From: Sphingobacterium mizutaii
Lineage (GTDB): Bacteria > Bacteroidota > Bacteroidia > Sphingobacteriales > Sphingobacteriaceae
Length of the DNA stretch: 64,000 bases
Direction of reading: 5' to 3'
Assembly: GCF_900187125.1 (NCBI RefSeq)
Contig: NZ_LT906468.1
Span: 868,001-932,000, forward strand
Shown here: piece after piece, positions 35,301 to 43,417 of the stretch
How the letters are laid out: each line of letters begins with the position of its first letter
Position numbering within the stretch: the stretch's first letter is position 1
Notes under the pieces: generated by a model
Told to the model about the DNA's origin: nothing
Seen by the model: the letters and a program-made list of their open reading frames with translations, nothing else
Databases searched by the model: none
Made by a program: the position numbers and the translations under genes

Positions 35301-35744
35301 ATGATGACAAATGAGACTTATTATGCCAATGAATTCTATTCATTCTTAACGGGGAGAGTTTCTACAGCAATTGGGAGACGATTGCAACGGAACTTTAAGG
35401 ATAGTGGACTTCATATTACAGCAGAGCAATGGAGCGTTCTTTATTTCCTATGGGAATCAGAAGGATTGAGCCAACAAGAGATTGCCAAGCTGACTTTTCG
35501 CGACAAGCCAAGTGTATCGCGATTAATTTCAAACCTAGAAAAACAGAAGCTATTGGTCCGAGTGAGCAGTTCTGGGGATAAGCGAGCGAACCAGATTTAT
35601 CTAACGGCGCAAGGCCACAAAATCAAAGATAAGTGTATGCAACAAGCAGAAAAAACTATCTCTGAGGCTATGGCAGGCGTTGATAGAAATTCTATGCAAC
35701 AAGCCCAACAACTCTTAGAGATAGTTTTTAATAACTTGAAGTAA
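35301..35744 (+). CDS. MarR family transcriptional regulator
   Basis: This 147-residue protein has a winged-helix MarR core: helix region LHITAEQWSVLYFLWE near 32, the recognition helix FRDKPSVSRLISNLEKQ near 67 and the wing with SGDKRANQIYLT near 93. The N- and C-terminal helices form the dimer. No cysteine-based redox sensor is obvious. The perfect 20-bp palindrome upstream suggests autoregulation and possibly control of the divergent membrane-protein gene. The ligand is unknown. Confidence 0.9.
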   Translation: MMTNETYYANEFYSFLTGRVSTAIGRRLQRNFKDSGLHITAEQWSVLYFLWESEGLSQQEIAKLTFRDKPSVSRLISNLEKQKLLVRVSSSGDKRANQIYLTAQGHKIKDKCMQQAEKTISEAMAGVDRNSMQQAQQLLEIVFNNLK

Positions 35745-35751
35745 AACTGGC

Positions 35752-37305
35752 TTAGTCAAATACTTCCGGAGCGAAATCGCTGCGGTTGTTCACCAATTTA
35801 CCGGTATTTTTAAAGTATATATCCTGGAAGCTTAGGGTGTTCTGGCTATCAACCTTACGGAAGAATTTGTCAGCATTTACCTCGTCGAGGCTATTGAAAC
35901 CACAGGCTTCCATGATTTCTACGGTAGCACGTAAAGTGTTACGGTGGAATTGTGCAACACGCACGTATTTATCTTCTACATCCAATCCTTTGTATAGGTG
36001 TGGCTGTTGCGTTGCAACACCAACTGGACATACGTCTTCGTTACATTTTAAGGCTTGGATACATCCTAATGCGAACATCATTCCACGTGCGCTATAACAA
36101 GCATCTGCACCTAATGCAATCACTTTTAAGATATCAAATCCTGTAACGATTCTACTTGAAACGATGATCTTGATATGTTTCTTCAAGCCGAAGTTGATCA
36201 AGGTCGTTGTTACGAATGCCAAAGCATCGTATAGCGGCATACCCAAGTTGTCGGTGAATTCCAAAGGAGCAGCACCTGTACCGCCTTCTGAACCATCTAT
36301 AGAGATGAAGTCCGGCATGATCTGGGTTTCCTGCATCGCTTGGCAGATTTCAATGAATTCTTGTTTATCACCGATACAAAGTTTGAAACCAACAGGCTTG
36401 TAATCGGAAAGCTCACGAAGCTTTTGGATAAAGTTCATCATCTCAACAGGAGTTTTGAATGAACTGTGTGCTGGAGGAGACATGACGTCTGTACCTGGAA
36501 CTACGTGACGGATTGCAGCAACTTCAGGAGTGTTCTTAGCGGCAGGAAGGATACCTCCATGACCAGGCTTAGCACCTTGTGAAAGTTTCAATTCGATCAT
36601 TTTCACATAAGGGCGTGTAGATTTTTCACGGAAAAGGTTTGGTTCAAAATAACCATTCTCGTCCCTACAGCCGAAATAACCAGTACCTACTTGCCAAATC
36701 AAGTCGCCGCCATTGATATGGTATTGGGAAATACCACCTTCACCGGTATTGTGGGCAAAATTTTGCAAAGCTGCACCTTTATTTAAAGCGGTGATCGCCG
36801 TACGGCTCAATGCACCGTAACTCATTGCTGAGATATTGAATACACTTAAGCTGTAAGGTTGTTTACACGCTGCGTTTCCTACGGTTGTACGTAGGTTGTG
36901 ATCTTCGATATGAACAGGGAAGATACTGTGCGCTGCCCATTCGTTACCTACTGCCTGCGGATCGCTCTGCATACCGAAAGCCACGGTTTCGCGTTGGTTT
37001 TTCGCACGTTGATAAACGATGGAACGTTGACGTCTGTTGAAGGGTCTACCATCGGTATCAGACTCCCAGAAGTATTGTCTTAATTCTGGACGGATAGATT
37101 CCAAGAAGTAACGGAAGTATCCAACAACGGGATAGTTTCTTAGGATCGCATGTTTCGTTTGGAAACTGTGATATAATGCAATGACTAAGAGCGGGAATGG
37201 AATCAGTAATAACCAAAACCATTTTGGAGTAAAGATGACACCAAAAGAGATAATTATTAGGTTTACTAAAATAATGATCCCTAGGATGAGTTTTCTTACC
37301 TGCAT
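35752..37305 (-). CDS. FMN-binding glutamate synthase family protein
   Basis: This 517-residue protein begins with two membrane helices (about 5-50) and then has the FMN-binding alpha/beta barrel of glutamate synthase: SYGALSRTAITALNKGA near 158, GEGGIS near 185, LSQGAKPGHGGILP near 232 and IDGSEGGTGAAP near 335. The iron-sulfur cysteines of KCNEDVCPVGVATQ near 423-435 are present. It lacks the amidotransferase and GXGXG domains, so it is the stand-alone membrane-bound type of unknown substrate. It is convergent with marR, 7 bases apart. Confidence 0.92.
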   Translation of the reverse strand: MQVRKLILGIIILVNLIIISFGVIFTPKWFWLLLIPFPLLVIALYHSFQTKHAILRNYPVVGYFRYFLESIRPELRQYFWESDTDGRPFNRRQRSIVYQRAKNQRETVAFGMQSDPQAVGNEWAAHSIFPVHIEDHNLRTTVGNAACKQPYSLSVFNISAMSYGALSRTAITALNKGAALQNFAHNTGEGGISQYHINGGDLIWQVGTGYFGCRDENGYFEPNLFREKSTRPYVKMIELKLSQGAKPGHGGILPAAKNTPEVAAIRHVVPGTDVMSPPAHSSFKTPVEMMNFIQKLRELSDYKPVGFKLCIGDKQEFIEICQAMQETQIMPDFISIDGSEGGTGAAPLEFTDNLGMPLYDALAFVTTTLINFGLKKHIKIIVSSRIVTGFDILKVIALGADACYSARGMMFALGCIQALKCNEDVCPVGVATQQPHLYKGLDVEDKYVRVAQFHRNTLRATVEIMEACGFNSLDEVNADKFFRKVDSQNTLSFQDIYFKNTGKLVNNRSDFAPEVFD

Positions 37306-37392
37306 GATGAAATTATTATGCTAAACTTATTATAATTTATTACCACAGTCTAGGTTCCGCCATAAATGTGCCATAAACGGAACGAGAACCCT

Positions 37393-37419
37393 ATAACCGG
37401 TTATTTGCATGCAAAATTA
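37393..37419 (-). promoter_or_regulatory. Candidate promoter with two overlapping palindromes
   Basis: The minus strand shows TAATTTTG at 37412-37419, an exact TAnnTTTG match, about 106 bases before the FMN glutamate synthase-like gene. Just downstream lie the perfect 12-bp palindromes TTTGCATGCAAA (37404-37415) and ATAACCGGTTAT (37393-37404), which share one base. No -33 element is clear. The leader also holds a hairpin with GGTTCCG and CGGAAC arms near 37351-37381. Confidence 0.4.
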
Positions 37420-37477
37420 GCAAGTTCAGAGGGTATTATGAAAAAATTAGTAAGAAGTTTAAAGATTTATTGAATTG

Positions 37478-38257
37478 TTAATTTTCTGAATTATTCTCTC
37501 TTGTTTTAACAATAAGGTCCGATATTTTTTGGTAAATAAGTTGCCAATCAGGATGGGGACTAAGAAAGTTGAAATGCGTCAACATAGTTGTTTTGTCATT
37601 TCTTGCTGCGGGTCCTGTCTGAACCTGCTTAGGTTCGTGATTTTGCACTTTTTCTGCCGTTGCTTGTATGATCGGACGGATCAGATCAAAGGGTAGATTA
37701 TGCTCTTTCAGCAGATCGAAAGAAAGTTGAAAAAGCGCGTTGCTAAAGTTGTTTGCGAAAACTGCAGAAACATGTAATGCCAATCGCTGTTGGGTATTGC
37801 AGTTGAAAATATGATCTGATATCTGAGCGGCCAATTGGGTAAGGACTTGGGCTGAACCTTCCTTGTTGGCTTCAATTCCAAATGGTGTATGGCTAAGGTC
37901 TAAGGCTTTCTGCTTGGAAAAACTTTGGACTGGGTAAATAACCCCATGGTTTTTGAACGGATTAAGGACTGCAAGACCAGTGGCTCCTGAGCAATGTGCC
38001 ACGATGCCTACTAGGTCTTTAGGAAGTGCTTGTACGAGTTCAGTGATCGCAGAATCGGAAACCGCTAATAAATATAGATCGGCGTTTGGGTCCAAATGGG
38101 AGAGGTTGTCTATCGCTTGAGCGGATAAAACATTAGCCAATGCACTGGCATTGGCTAATGTTCTACTGTATACTTGAGCAACACGATGTCCTGCATCAGT
38201 GAATGCTTTCCCAAGGTGGGTTGCAATATTTCCACTGCCGATGAGGACGATATTCAT
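37478..38257 (-). CDS. DUF2520 / ProC-like NAD(P)-binding protein
   Basis: This 259-residue protein starts with a Rossmann motif GSGNIA (residues 7-12). A central SVAHCSGATGLAVL-type segment (HCSGATG, near 89) and the C-terminal helical DUF2520 domain follow, with PAARNDKTTMLTHFNFL near 222. It resembles pyrroline-5-carboxylate-reductase-like oxidoreductases, but its substrate is unknown. Its ATG shares a base with the ccmF stop (TAATG), so it is translated with ccmF. This coupling is notable, and the functional link to cytochrome assembly is not known. Confidence 0.85.
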   Translation of the reverse strand: MNIVLIGSGNIATHLGKAFTDAGHRVAQVYSRTLANASALANVLSAQAIDNLSHLDPNADLYLLAVSDSAITELVQALPKDLVGIVAHCSGATGLAVLNPFKNHGVIYPVQSFSKQKALDLSHTPFGIEANKEGSAQVLTQLAAQISDHIFNCNTQQRLALHVSAVFANNFSNALFQLSFDLLKEHNLPFDLIRPIIQATAEKVQNHEPKQVQTGPAARNDKTTMLTHFNFLSPHPDWQLIYQKISDLIVKTRENNSEN

Positions 38258-40725
38258 TATGCTGCTTGTTTAGCTTCTTTGATTTTATTGTCTTTTACGC
38301 GACGATAGATCGCCATTCCGAAACCAATGGTCATCACGATGGTACCACACCAGAAGAAGTTGATATAAGGGAATTTGATAGCCTTGAATACCACCCATTT
38401 CTTTTCAGGAAGAGGTTTTTGGTAAGCCATCAATTCCAATTTGTTCTTCTCCGGCATAATCTTCGTGAATCTGAATCTTAGGCCTTGTTCAGGGACATCT
38501 TTATAGAAGTCGAAGGTATTGCCACCTTTGATCAAAAAGATGGGTTCTACAGGGAATTCCTTGCCATCTGAGGCAACGACTTTGATTTTTAATCCGACAA
38601 GGATATCATCGTCTGCCTTAGGCATATTTTCCAATTTAGCATCTTTGTTGATGCCTTGGATTACATAGAAACCATTTCTATAGCGTAAGGTATCACCCAC
38701 ATTAACCTCATAGGTTGCAGGCTCTTCATAGTCTTCAAAACCGGCATTTCCTTCTTGAGCATCTTGCTCAGCAGGTTTCTGCGAATCAGAAGCTGCAGCG
38801 GTAATAACAGTGTAGATATCATGGGTCAGGAAATGTTTTGTTCCTGGCGTACCGATCAATCCACCCATTTGCGGGTTGTTTTGTGCAAAAGGTTTTAAGA
38901 CAAAGGAGTTTTTGATGTTACCGGATTCTTCGTCAATTTCATCGTATTTGATTTTGTAAAAGACGTTCGGTTTGGCGACAGAGTCACCAATGTAAGTGAT
39001 CTTGTATTTTCCCATATCCACAGGTTCACCTTCTGTTAGGAATAGGTTGTCACCTGGTTTTTCAACTTGGTCAAATCCGGCTACGGCGATGTAGTTACTG
39101 CTGTTTACTGAAACAACTTCATTGGTTGCCGCTGCGATCAATGCGCCGATCAATAGGAGTCCGAAACCAATATGGGATACAGCAGATCCAGCCAGGCGCC
39201 ATTTACCTTTGAATGAATCACCCAGTACCCTTAAGTTCACCAAGATTGCGAACACCGAAGTGAAGGTGATCAGGATGAACATAATGTTGGTGTAAATATT
39301 GGTGAAGTAAACGATAGCTGCTGAAATGATCAATGCGAAGATAAAAGAAGCTAATGTAGCTGCCCAAAATTTCTTGCTATCTGTACGTTTATATTTTAAG
39401 AATTGCGTAAATGCAGTCAAAAGCATGACAACAACCGCAAATGCGCCTTGCCATTTGTTGTAGTGAGGAATTGGATCTACCGGAGGGGCAACCTTGGTTC
39501 CAAACAAGGCATTGAACACCGGAATGGATGTTGTTGCAATCATCTGAACACATGCTACGGTTAGTACCAATGCTCCAATGAATAACCAGAATTCGCGTGA
39601 ATATATTTCTTCTTCTTTCTTGGTGCTAGGCATTTCTTTCCTTCTAGCAACCAACAGCACGACCATAATGATCAAGAAAATAACGTTGAAGATGATAAGC
39701 TGTCCTGACATCCCTAAACTGGTGAAGGAGTGCACAGAGGTTTCACCTAAGATACCACTTCGGGTTAGGTATGAAGCATAAATAACTAGGACGAAGCTGA
39801 TCATCGCCAAGAATACAGCAGTGAAGTAAGCATGTCCCGTGTTTTTGTAAGCGACCATAACGTGAACGGCAGCAATCAAAGTCAACCAAGGAATGATCGA
39901 TACGTTTTCTACAGGGTCCCATGCCCAGAAGCCACCAAAGTTCAGTGCTTCATAAGCCCAGAAAGAACCCATGATAATACCTGCTCCTAGGATCATTACA
40001 GCGAATAATGCCCAAGTTAATCCCGGGTTGATCCATTCTTTATAGCGTTTTTGCCAAAGTCCAGCTGCTGCGTAAGCAAACGGAACGATCATGGATGCAA
40101 AGCCTAAGAATAGTGTAGGAGGGTGGATAACCATCCAGTAGTTCTGTAATAATGGATTTAAGCCTCTACCATCCTTGATCATGCTCAGGTAATTCGGATC
40201 TTTTAAGATTGGCCAGTTCATGGCATCTCTAAGCAAGATAAATGGTGAACTACCAATACGAGAACCAAAGACCTCAACGCCTAATAGCATGGAAGCCAAG
40301 AAAAGTTGACATAGCATGACAAAGGTCATCACTGGGCTTTCCCAGCTTTTCGCTTTGAAAACAAGGATAGATCCCATTACCACTTGCCAGAACATCCATA
40401 GCCAGAAGCTTCCTTCTTGTCCTTCCCAGAATGATGAAATGATATAATGGGTAGGCAGGGTCATCGACGAATGCGCGTAGGCATAGTGATATACGAAAAG
40501 GTGATTGTAGATGATATAAAATAGGGTGGCACCAATTACTACGATTGACACGGCATTTAGCCAAAAGCCAATACGCCCTAATTGTTTCCAAGATTTTTCT
40601 TCAGGGTATTTGGTTGCAAAGAAATAGGAAATGAAGGATAATAATGCTGCTCCAAAAGAAAGGACCACGAAAAACTGTCCAATTTGACCTGGAAGTAGAT
40701 TTTCTCCAACGTAATTTACGTCCAT
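38257..40725 (-). CDS. ccmF: Cytochrome c heme lyase subunit CcmF
   Basis: This 822-residue integral membrane protein helps attach heme to apocytochromes in the periplasm. It has the WWD-type segment FGGFWAWDPVEN near 255, the VIHPPTLFLGF helix start with its histidine near 198, and multiple hydrophobic helices. Toward the C-terminus there is a large periplasmic region (about 560-780) longer than in E. coli CcmF. The gene begins 22 bases after ccmE and ends overlapping the DUF2520 gene. The c-type heme site of the dehydrogenase at 1734 and other cytochromes would depend on it. Confidence 0.93.
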   Translation of the reverse strand: MDVNYVGENLLPGQIGQFFVVLSFGAALLSFISYFFATKYPEEKSWKQLGRIGFWLNAVSIVVIGATLFYIIYNHLFVYHYAYAHSSMTLPTHYIISSFWEGQEGSFWLWMFWQVVMGSILVFKAKSWESPVMTFVMLCQLFLASMLLGVEVFGSRIGSSPFILLRDAMNWPILKDPNYLSMIKDGRGLNPLLQNYWMVIHPPTLFLGFASMIVPFAYAAAGLWQKRYKEWINPGLTWALFAVMILGAGIIMGSFWAYEALNFGGFWAWDPVENVSIIPWLTLIAAVHVMVAYKNTGHAYFTAVFLAMISFVLVIYASYLTRSGILGETSVHSFTSLGMSGQLIIFNVIFLIIMVVLLVARRKEMPSTKKEEEIYSREFWLFIGALVLTVACVQMIATTSIPVFNALFGTKVAPPVDPIPHYNKWQGAFAVVVMLLTAFTQFLKYKRTDSKKFWAATLASFIFALIISAAIVYFTNIYTNIMFILITFTSVFAILVNLRVLGDSFKGKWRLAGSAVSHIGFGLLLIGALIAAATNEVVSVNSSNYIAVAGFDQVEKPGDNLFLTEGEPVDMGKYKITYIGDSVAKPNVFYKIKYDEIDEESGNIKNSFVLKPFAQNNPQMGGLIGTPGTKHFLTHDIYTVITAAASDSQKPAEQDAQEGNAGFEDYEEPATYEVNVGDTLRYRNGFYVIQGINKDAKLENMPKADDDILVGLKIKVVASDGKEFPVEPIFLIKGGNTFDFYKDVPEQGLRFRFTKIMPEKNKLELMAYQKPLPEKKWVVFKAIKFPYINFFWCGTIVMTIGFGMAIYRRVKDNKIKEAKQAA

Positions 40726-40747
40726 AGAATATTGAGGTATTGAATTG

Positions 40748-41167
40748 TTAATTGACTGATGCTGTTGTCGGAGTAGATGATGTTTCTATCACCTCCATTT
40801 GATCCTGATTGTATTTCGAAGGACATTTCATCAAAATCTTGCTGGCATGGAAAACATTACCTTCCATTTTACCGGTCAAAACAATTTGTTCAGAACGCTC
40901 GATATCCTGAGGTTTAGAACCATTGAATACTACTTGACACTCTGTACTGTCATTGTCAAACATGTAAAAAGAGAAATGATTTGCATCCTTCACAGGATCA
41001 TAATGCAGATCTTTTTGTTTATTCAAGACACCTACTACATAGATCTCTGTCTTCTTTTCCCTCGCCTCAGTAAATGTTGAATATGTACTAGAATCGGTAT
41101 AGATCACAAGTATCATCGCAATAGCTATCGCTATAATTACAATTAAAATGATCGAACTTTTCTTCAT
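40748..41167 (-). CDS. ccmE: Heme chaperone CcmE, CxxxY type
   Basis: This 139-residue membrane-anchored periplasmic protein has one N-terminal helix (about 5-22) and a beta-barrel core with VVGVLNKQKD near 44 and VVFNGSKPQDIERSEQIVLTGK near 79-100. The heme-binding motif reads KCPSKY: Cys115 and Tyr119 take the place of the usual His and Tyr, giving CxxxY as in Desulfovibrio and some archaea. It passes heme to CcmF, whose gene lies 22 bases downstream. A TAATTTTG -7 candidate lies at 41197-41204. Confidence 0.92.
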   Translation of the reverse strand: MKKSSIILIVIIAIAIAMILVIYTDSSTYSTFTEAREKKTEIYVVGVLNKQKDLHYDPVKDANHFSFYMFDNDSTECQVVFNGSKPQDIERSEQIVLTGKMEGNVFHASKILMKCPSKYNQDQMEVIETSSTPTTASVN

Positions 41168-41196
41168 CTCTATATGAATATAATATTAACCAAATG

Positions 41197-41204
41197 CAAA
41201 ATTA
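41197..41204 (-). promoter_or_regulatory. Candidate -7 element of the ccmE-ccmF operon
   Basis: The minus strand reads TAATTTTG, an exact TAnnTTTG match, which would give a leader of about 25 nt. No TTG is found at the -33 distance. Confidence 0.35.
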
Positions 41205-41390
41205 CGAAATAGTAGTGCAAGGAATGAATTTAGCAATGAAATTGAGTTATTTAGAATGGTTCTATTTAAATAGGTTTAATATTTGTAAAATGTTTGGTAT
41301 TAATAAGTTATGAGTGGGTTGAAAGTGATTTGTTCACGATTTTCAGGAAAATACATTTTCAGGCTTTTGTAATAAAAGTGATTCAAATAA

Positions 41391-41428
41391 GAAAGCTCAG
41401 TCAAAATATTGTTTTTGAATGAGCTTTC
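41391..41428 (-). terminator. Terminator after the dicarboxylate symporter gene
   Basis: GAAAGCTCA (41391-41399) pairs with TGAGCTTTC (41420-41428); an inner TCAAAA/TTTTTGA pairing extends it. On the minus strand it ends in a T-rich but interrupted tract, 24 bases after the symporter stop codon. Confidence 0.7.
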
Positions 41429-41452
41429 GTGTTTCTTAAATACTCTTATTTA

Positions 41453-42685
41453 TTAAGCTTCAGCCTGTTCCGGATTAAATTTTTCTCCTGAGAATCTGGT
41501 CACTAGCATGGCCGCGACCGTATCACCAGTTGCATTCAGTACGGTGGCTAAGGGGTCTACCAAAGCTCCGATAATCAAAATAGATGGTACAGCTTCATTT
41601 GGTATTCCGTAGATGGAGATCATCAGCATTTCGCCGATAAAGCCACCGTTAGGAATCCCTCCTGCTACCATAGAAACTAAGACGGTGATGCCTACGGCAG
41701 TGATCAGGGTAGTAGGTTCGAAGAAATTCCAACCTAAGATGGAGAAGGCTACATAGATCTTGAGGATGGAGGAAATGGCTGATCCGTTTTTGTATAGGGT
41801 ATTCCCTAGAGGAACCACGATACTGGATATTTCTTTGGGAATTCCAATTCTATTGGAGGCTATTAGGTTGGCTGGCAAGGTTGCCAAGCTGCTACAGGTA
41901 CTGATGGCTGTTAATGATGGTGAAATATTATGTTTCCAATATGATTTTACCCCTGAGGAGCCTTTGGCAATAAATGCGTAAAGGCTAAAAAATACAATGA
42001 AAAACACGACACCAAAGCCATAATAGAATCCTAATGGCTTAGCATAGAAACCAAAAAGTTCAGGGCCTAAGGTCTTTACCTGATAGGCGAAATAAGCTCC
42101 TAAACCGACAGGTCCCGCTTTCATCACCAAGATCAAAAGGTTTTCCATGACCTTGTTTCCGGCATTTAGGAAGGCTGTGAATTGTTTTCCCATTTCGCCA
42201 GATTTGCGGGTGGCAGTTCCAACCAATAAGGCAAAGATGACAAAGGCTAGGATATTCTTTCTGGAAAGTAAGTTGGCAAACTCATCAACACTTAAAAAGC
42301 GGACTATCCGGTCTCCCCAAGTTTCATCAGCATTAGTGGAAAGGGCTTCGTTGACTGCCGAGCCATCTGAAATGGCAGTGACAGGGAATGCCCAAAGGCC
42401 TGCAATAGTCGCTATGGCAGCGATGATGATCGTTCCGATAAATACGGCAGTCATCACCCCAATGGTTTTGCCAAGTTTGTTACTGTCCTCGATATTAGCA
42501 ATGGAGGATGATATGGCGAAAAATAGAAGGGGAATGACGGAAACGAAGAGTAAGTTTAAGAAAATATCACCTACAGGTTTTAGGATATCAACTGCCTGAG
42601 GGAAGAATATTCCGATTAGACTACCAATAGTAATACCTATTAGAAGTAAGATGATACTTCCGTAATTTTTTAGGATTTCTTTCAT
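41453..42685 (-). CDS. Dicarboxylate/amino acid:cation symporter (DAACS family)
   Basis: This 410-residue carrier has about eight membrane helices and the two hairpin loops of the family, including the serine-rich STCSSLATLPANL segment near 259 and GGIPNGGFIGEMLMIS near 337, plus the NATGDTVAAMLVTR motif near 382. It imports glutamate, aspartate or C4-dicarboxylates with H+ or Na+. A single-gene unit is likely: it has its own terminator and a minus-strand -7 candidate TATTTTTG at 42734-42741. The exact substrate cannot be assigned. Confidence 0.92.
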   Translation of the reverse strand: MKEILKNYGSIILLLIGITIGSLIGIFFPQAVDILKPVGDIFLNLLFVSVIPLLFFAISSSIANIEDSNKLGKTIGVMTAVFIGTIIIAAIATIAGLWAFPVTAISDGSAVNEALSTNADETWGDRIVRFLSVDEFANLLSRKNILAFVIFALLVGTATRKSGEMGKQFTAFLNAGNKVMENLLILVMKAGPVGLGAYFAYQVKTLGPELFGFYAKPLGFYYGFGVVFFIVFFSLYAFIAKGSSGVKSYWKHNISPSLTAISTCSSLATLPANLIASNRIGIPKEISSIVVPLGNTLYKNGSAISSILKIYVAFSILGWNFFEPTTLITAVGITVLVSMVAGGIPNGGFIGEMLMISIYGIPNEAVPSILIIGALVDPLATVLNATGDTVAAMLVTRFSGEKFNPEQAEA

Positions 42686-42724
42686 TTAAGTAATTTGCTC
42701 AAGCTAAAATAGTTGTTTTTATTT

Positions 42725-42741
42725 TAGATTTGCCAAAAATA
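42725..42741. promoter_or_regulatory. Back-to-back -7 elements for mnmD and the symporter
   Basis: TAGATTTG (42725-42732, plus strand, toward mnmD) and TATTTTTG (42734-42741 on the minus strand, toward the symporter) both match TAnnTTTG and lie one base apart. RNA polymerase could bind only one at a time. -33 elements are unclear for both. Confidence 0.4.
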
Positions 42742-42745
42742 TATA

Positions 42746-43411
42746 ATGGAATTCGTTAAAACAGCAGATGGGTCAAAAACTTTGTACCATGAAGAGGTAG
42801 GAGAGCATTACCATTCTAAACATGGTGCTCATCAAGAAAGTGTGCATGTGTTTTTGAATACTGGATTACGGTATTGGTTGGAGAAGGAGGCAAGTAATTC
42901 TGCATCTGTTTTGGAGATTGGGTTCGGCACTGGTTTGAATTTCTTGATGACCGCAGATTATTGCCAAGAGCATCAGATTTCCCTTAATTATGTAGGGATT
43001 GAGGCCTTTCCTTTGAGCCAAGAATTGATTCAGCAATCTGAATATGGACAGTATGTTTCAGACCTTGTTTGGGAAAGTTTTATTGAAAAATATCCAAAAT
43101 CCATCGATTCAAAATTCAATCTTTTCGAGTCAATAAAGTTCGAAGTTGCTCATCAGAAAGTGATGGACTTCCAAAGTGACGAACTTTTTGATGTTATCTA
43201 TTTTGACGCCTTTGCGGAGATTCACCAACCAGAAATGTGGACTCCAGAGACTTTAGCTCATGTCTGCCAGTTCCTTAAATCGGGTGGAGTTTTTGTGACT
43301 TATGCAATTACCGGGAATTTAAAACGCGCTATGAAAGCTCTAGGCTTTAGTATTGAAAAAGCGCCGGGTGCTCCCGGAAAACGTGAAATGTTGAGAGCAA
43401 CCAAGCTATAG
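42746..43411 (+). CDS. mnmD: tRNA 5-methylaminomethyl-2-thiouridine methyltransferase MnmD
   Basis: This 221-residue SAM-dependent methyltransferase has the family N-terminus (YHSKHGAHQESVHVFL), the SAM motif LEIGFGTGLNFL near 52 and the later DVIYFDAFAEIHQPEMWTPE segment near 146 that matches the DUF752 domain. It lacks the MnmC oxidase half, as in many bacteria that have separate MnmD. It completes wobble uridine modification in certain tRNAs. It is convergent with the sulfatase gene, 6 bases apart. Confidence 0.92.
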   Translation: MEFVKTADGSKTLYHEEVGEHYHSKHGAHQESVHVFLNTGLRYWLEKEASNSASVLEIGFGTGLNFLMTADYCQEHQISLNYVGIEAFPLSQELIQQSEYGQYVSDLVWESFIEKYPKSIDSKFNLFESIKFEVAHQKVMDFQSDELFDVIYFDAFAEIHQPEMWTPETLAHVCQFLKSGGVFVTYAITGNLKRAMKALGFSIEKAPGAPGKREMLRATKL

Positions 43412-43417
43412 TATTTC

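Noticed and set aside
37351-37381. Riboswitch in the FMN glutamate synthase-like leader
   Set aside because: The hairpin does not match the FMN, glutamine or other riboswitch cores I know; kept only as a structured leader.
42147-42599. 150-residue plus-strand open frame
   Set aside because: It is antisense to the dicarboxylate symporter gene; its low-complexity hydrophobic sequence mirrors the membrane helices on the true strand.
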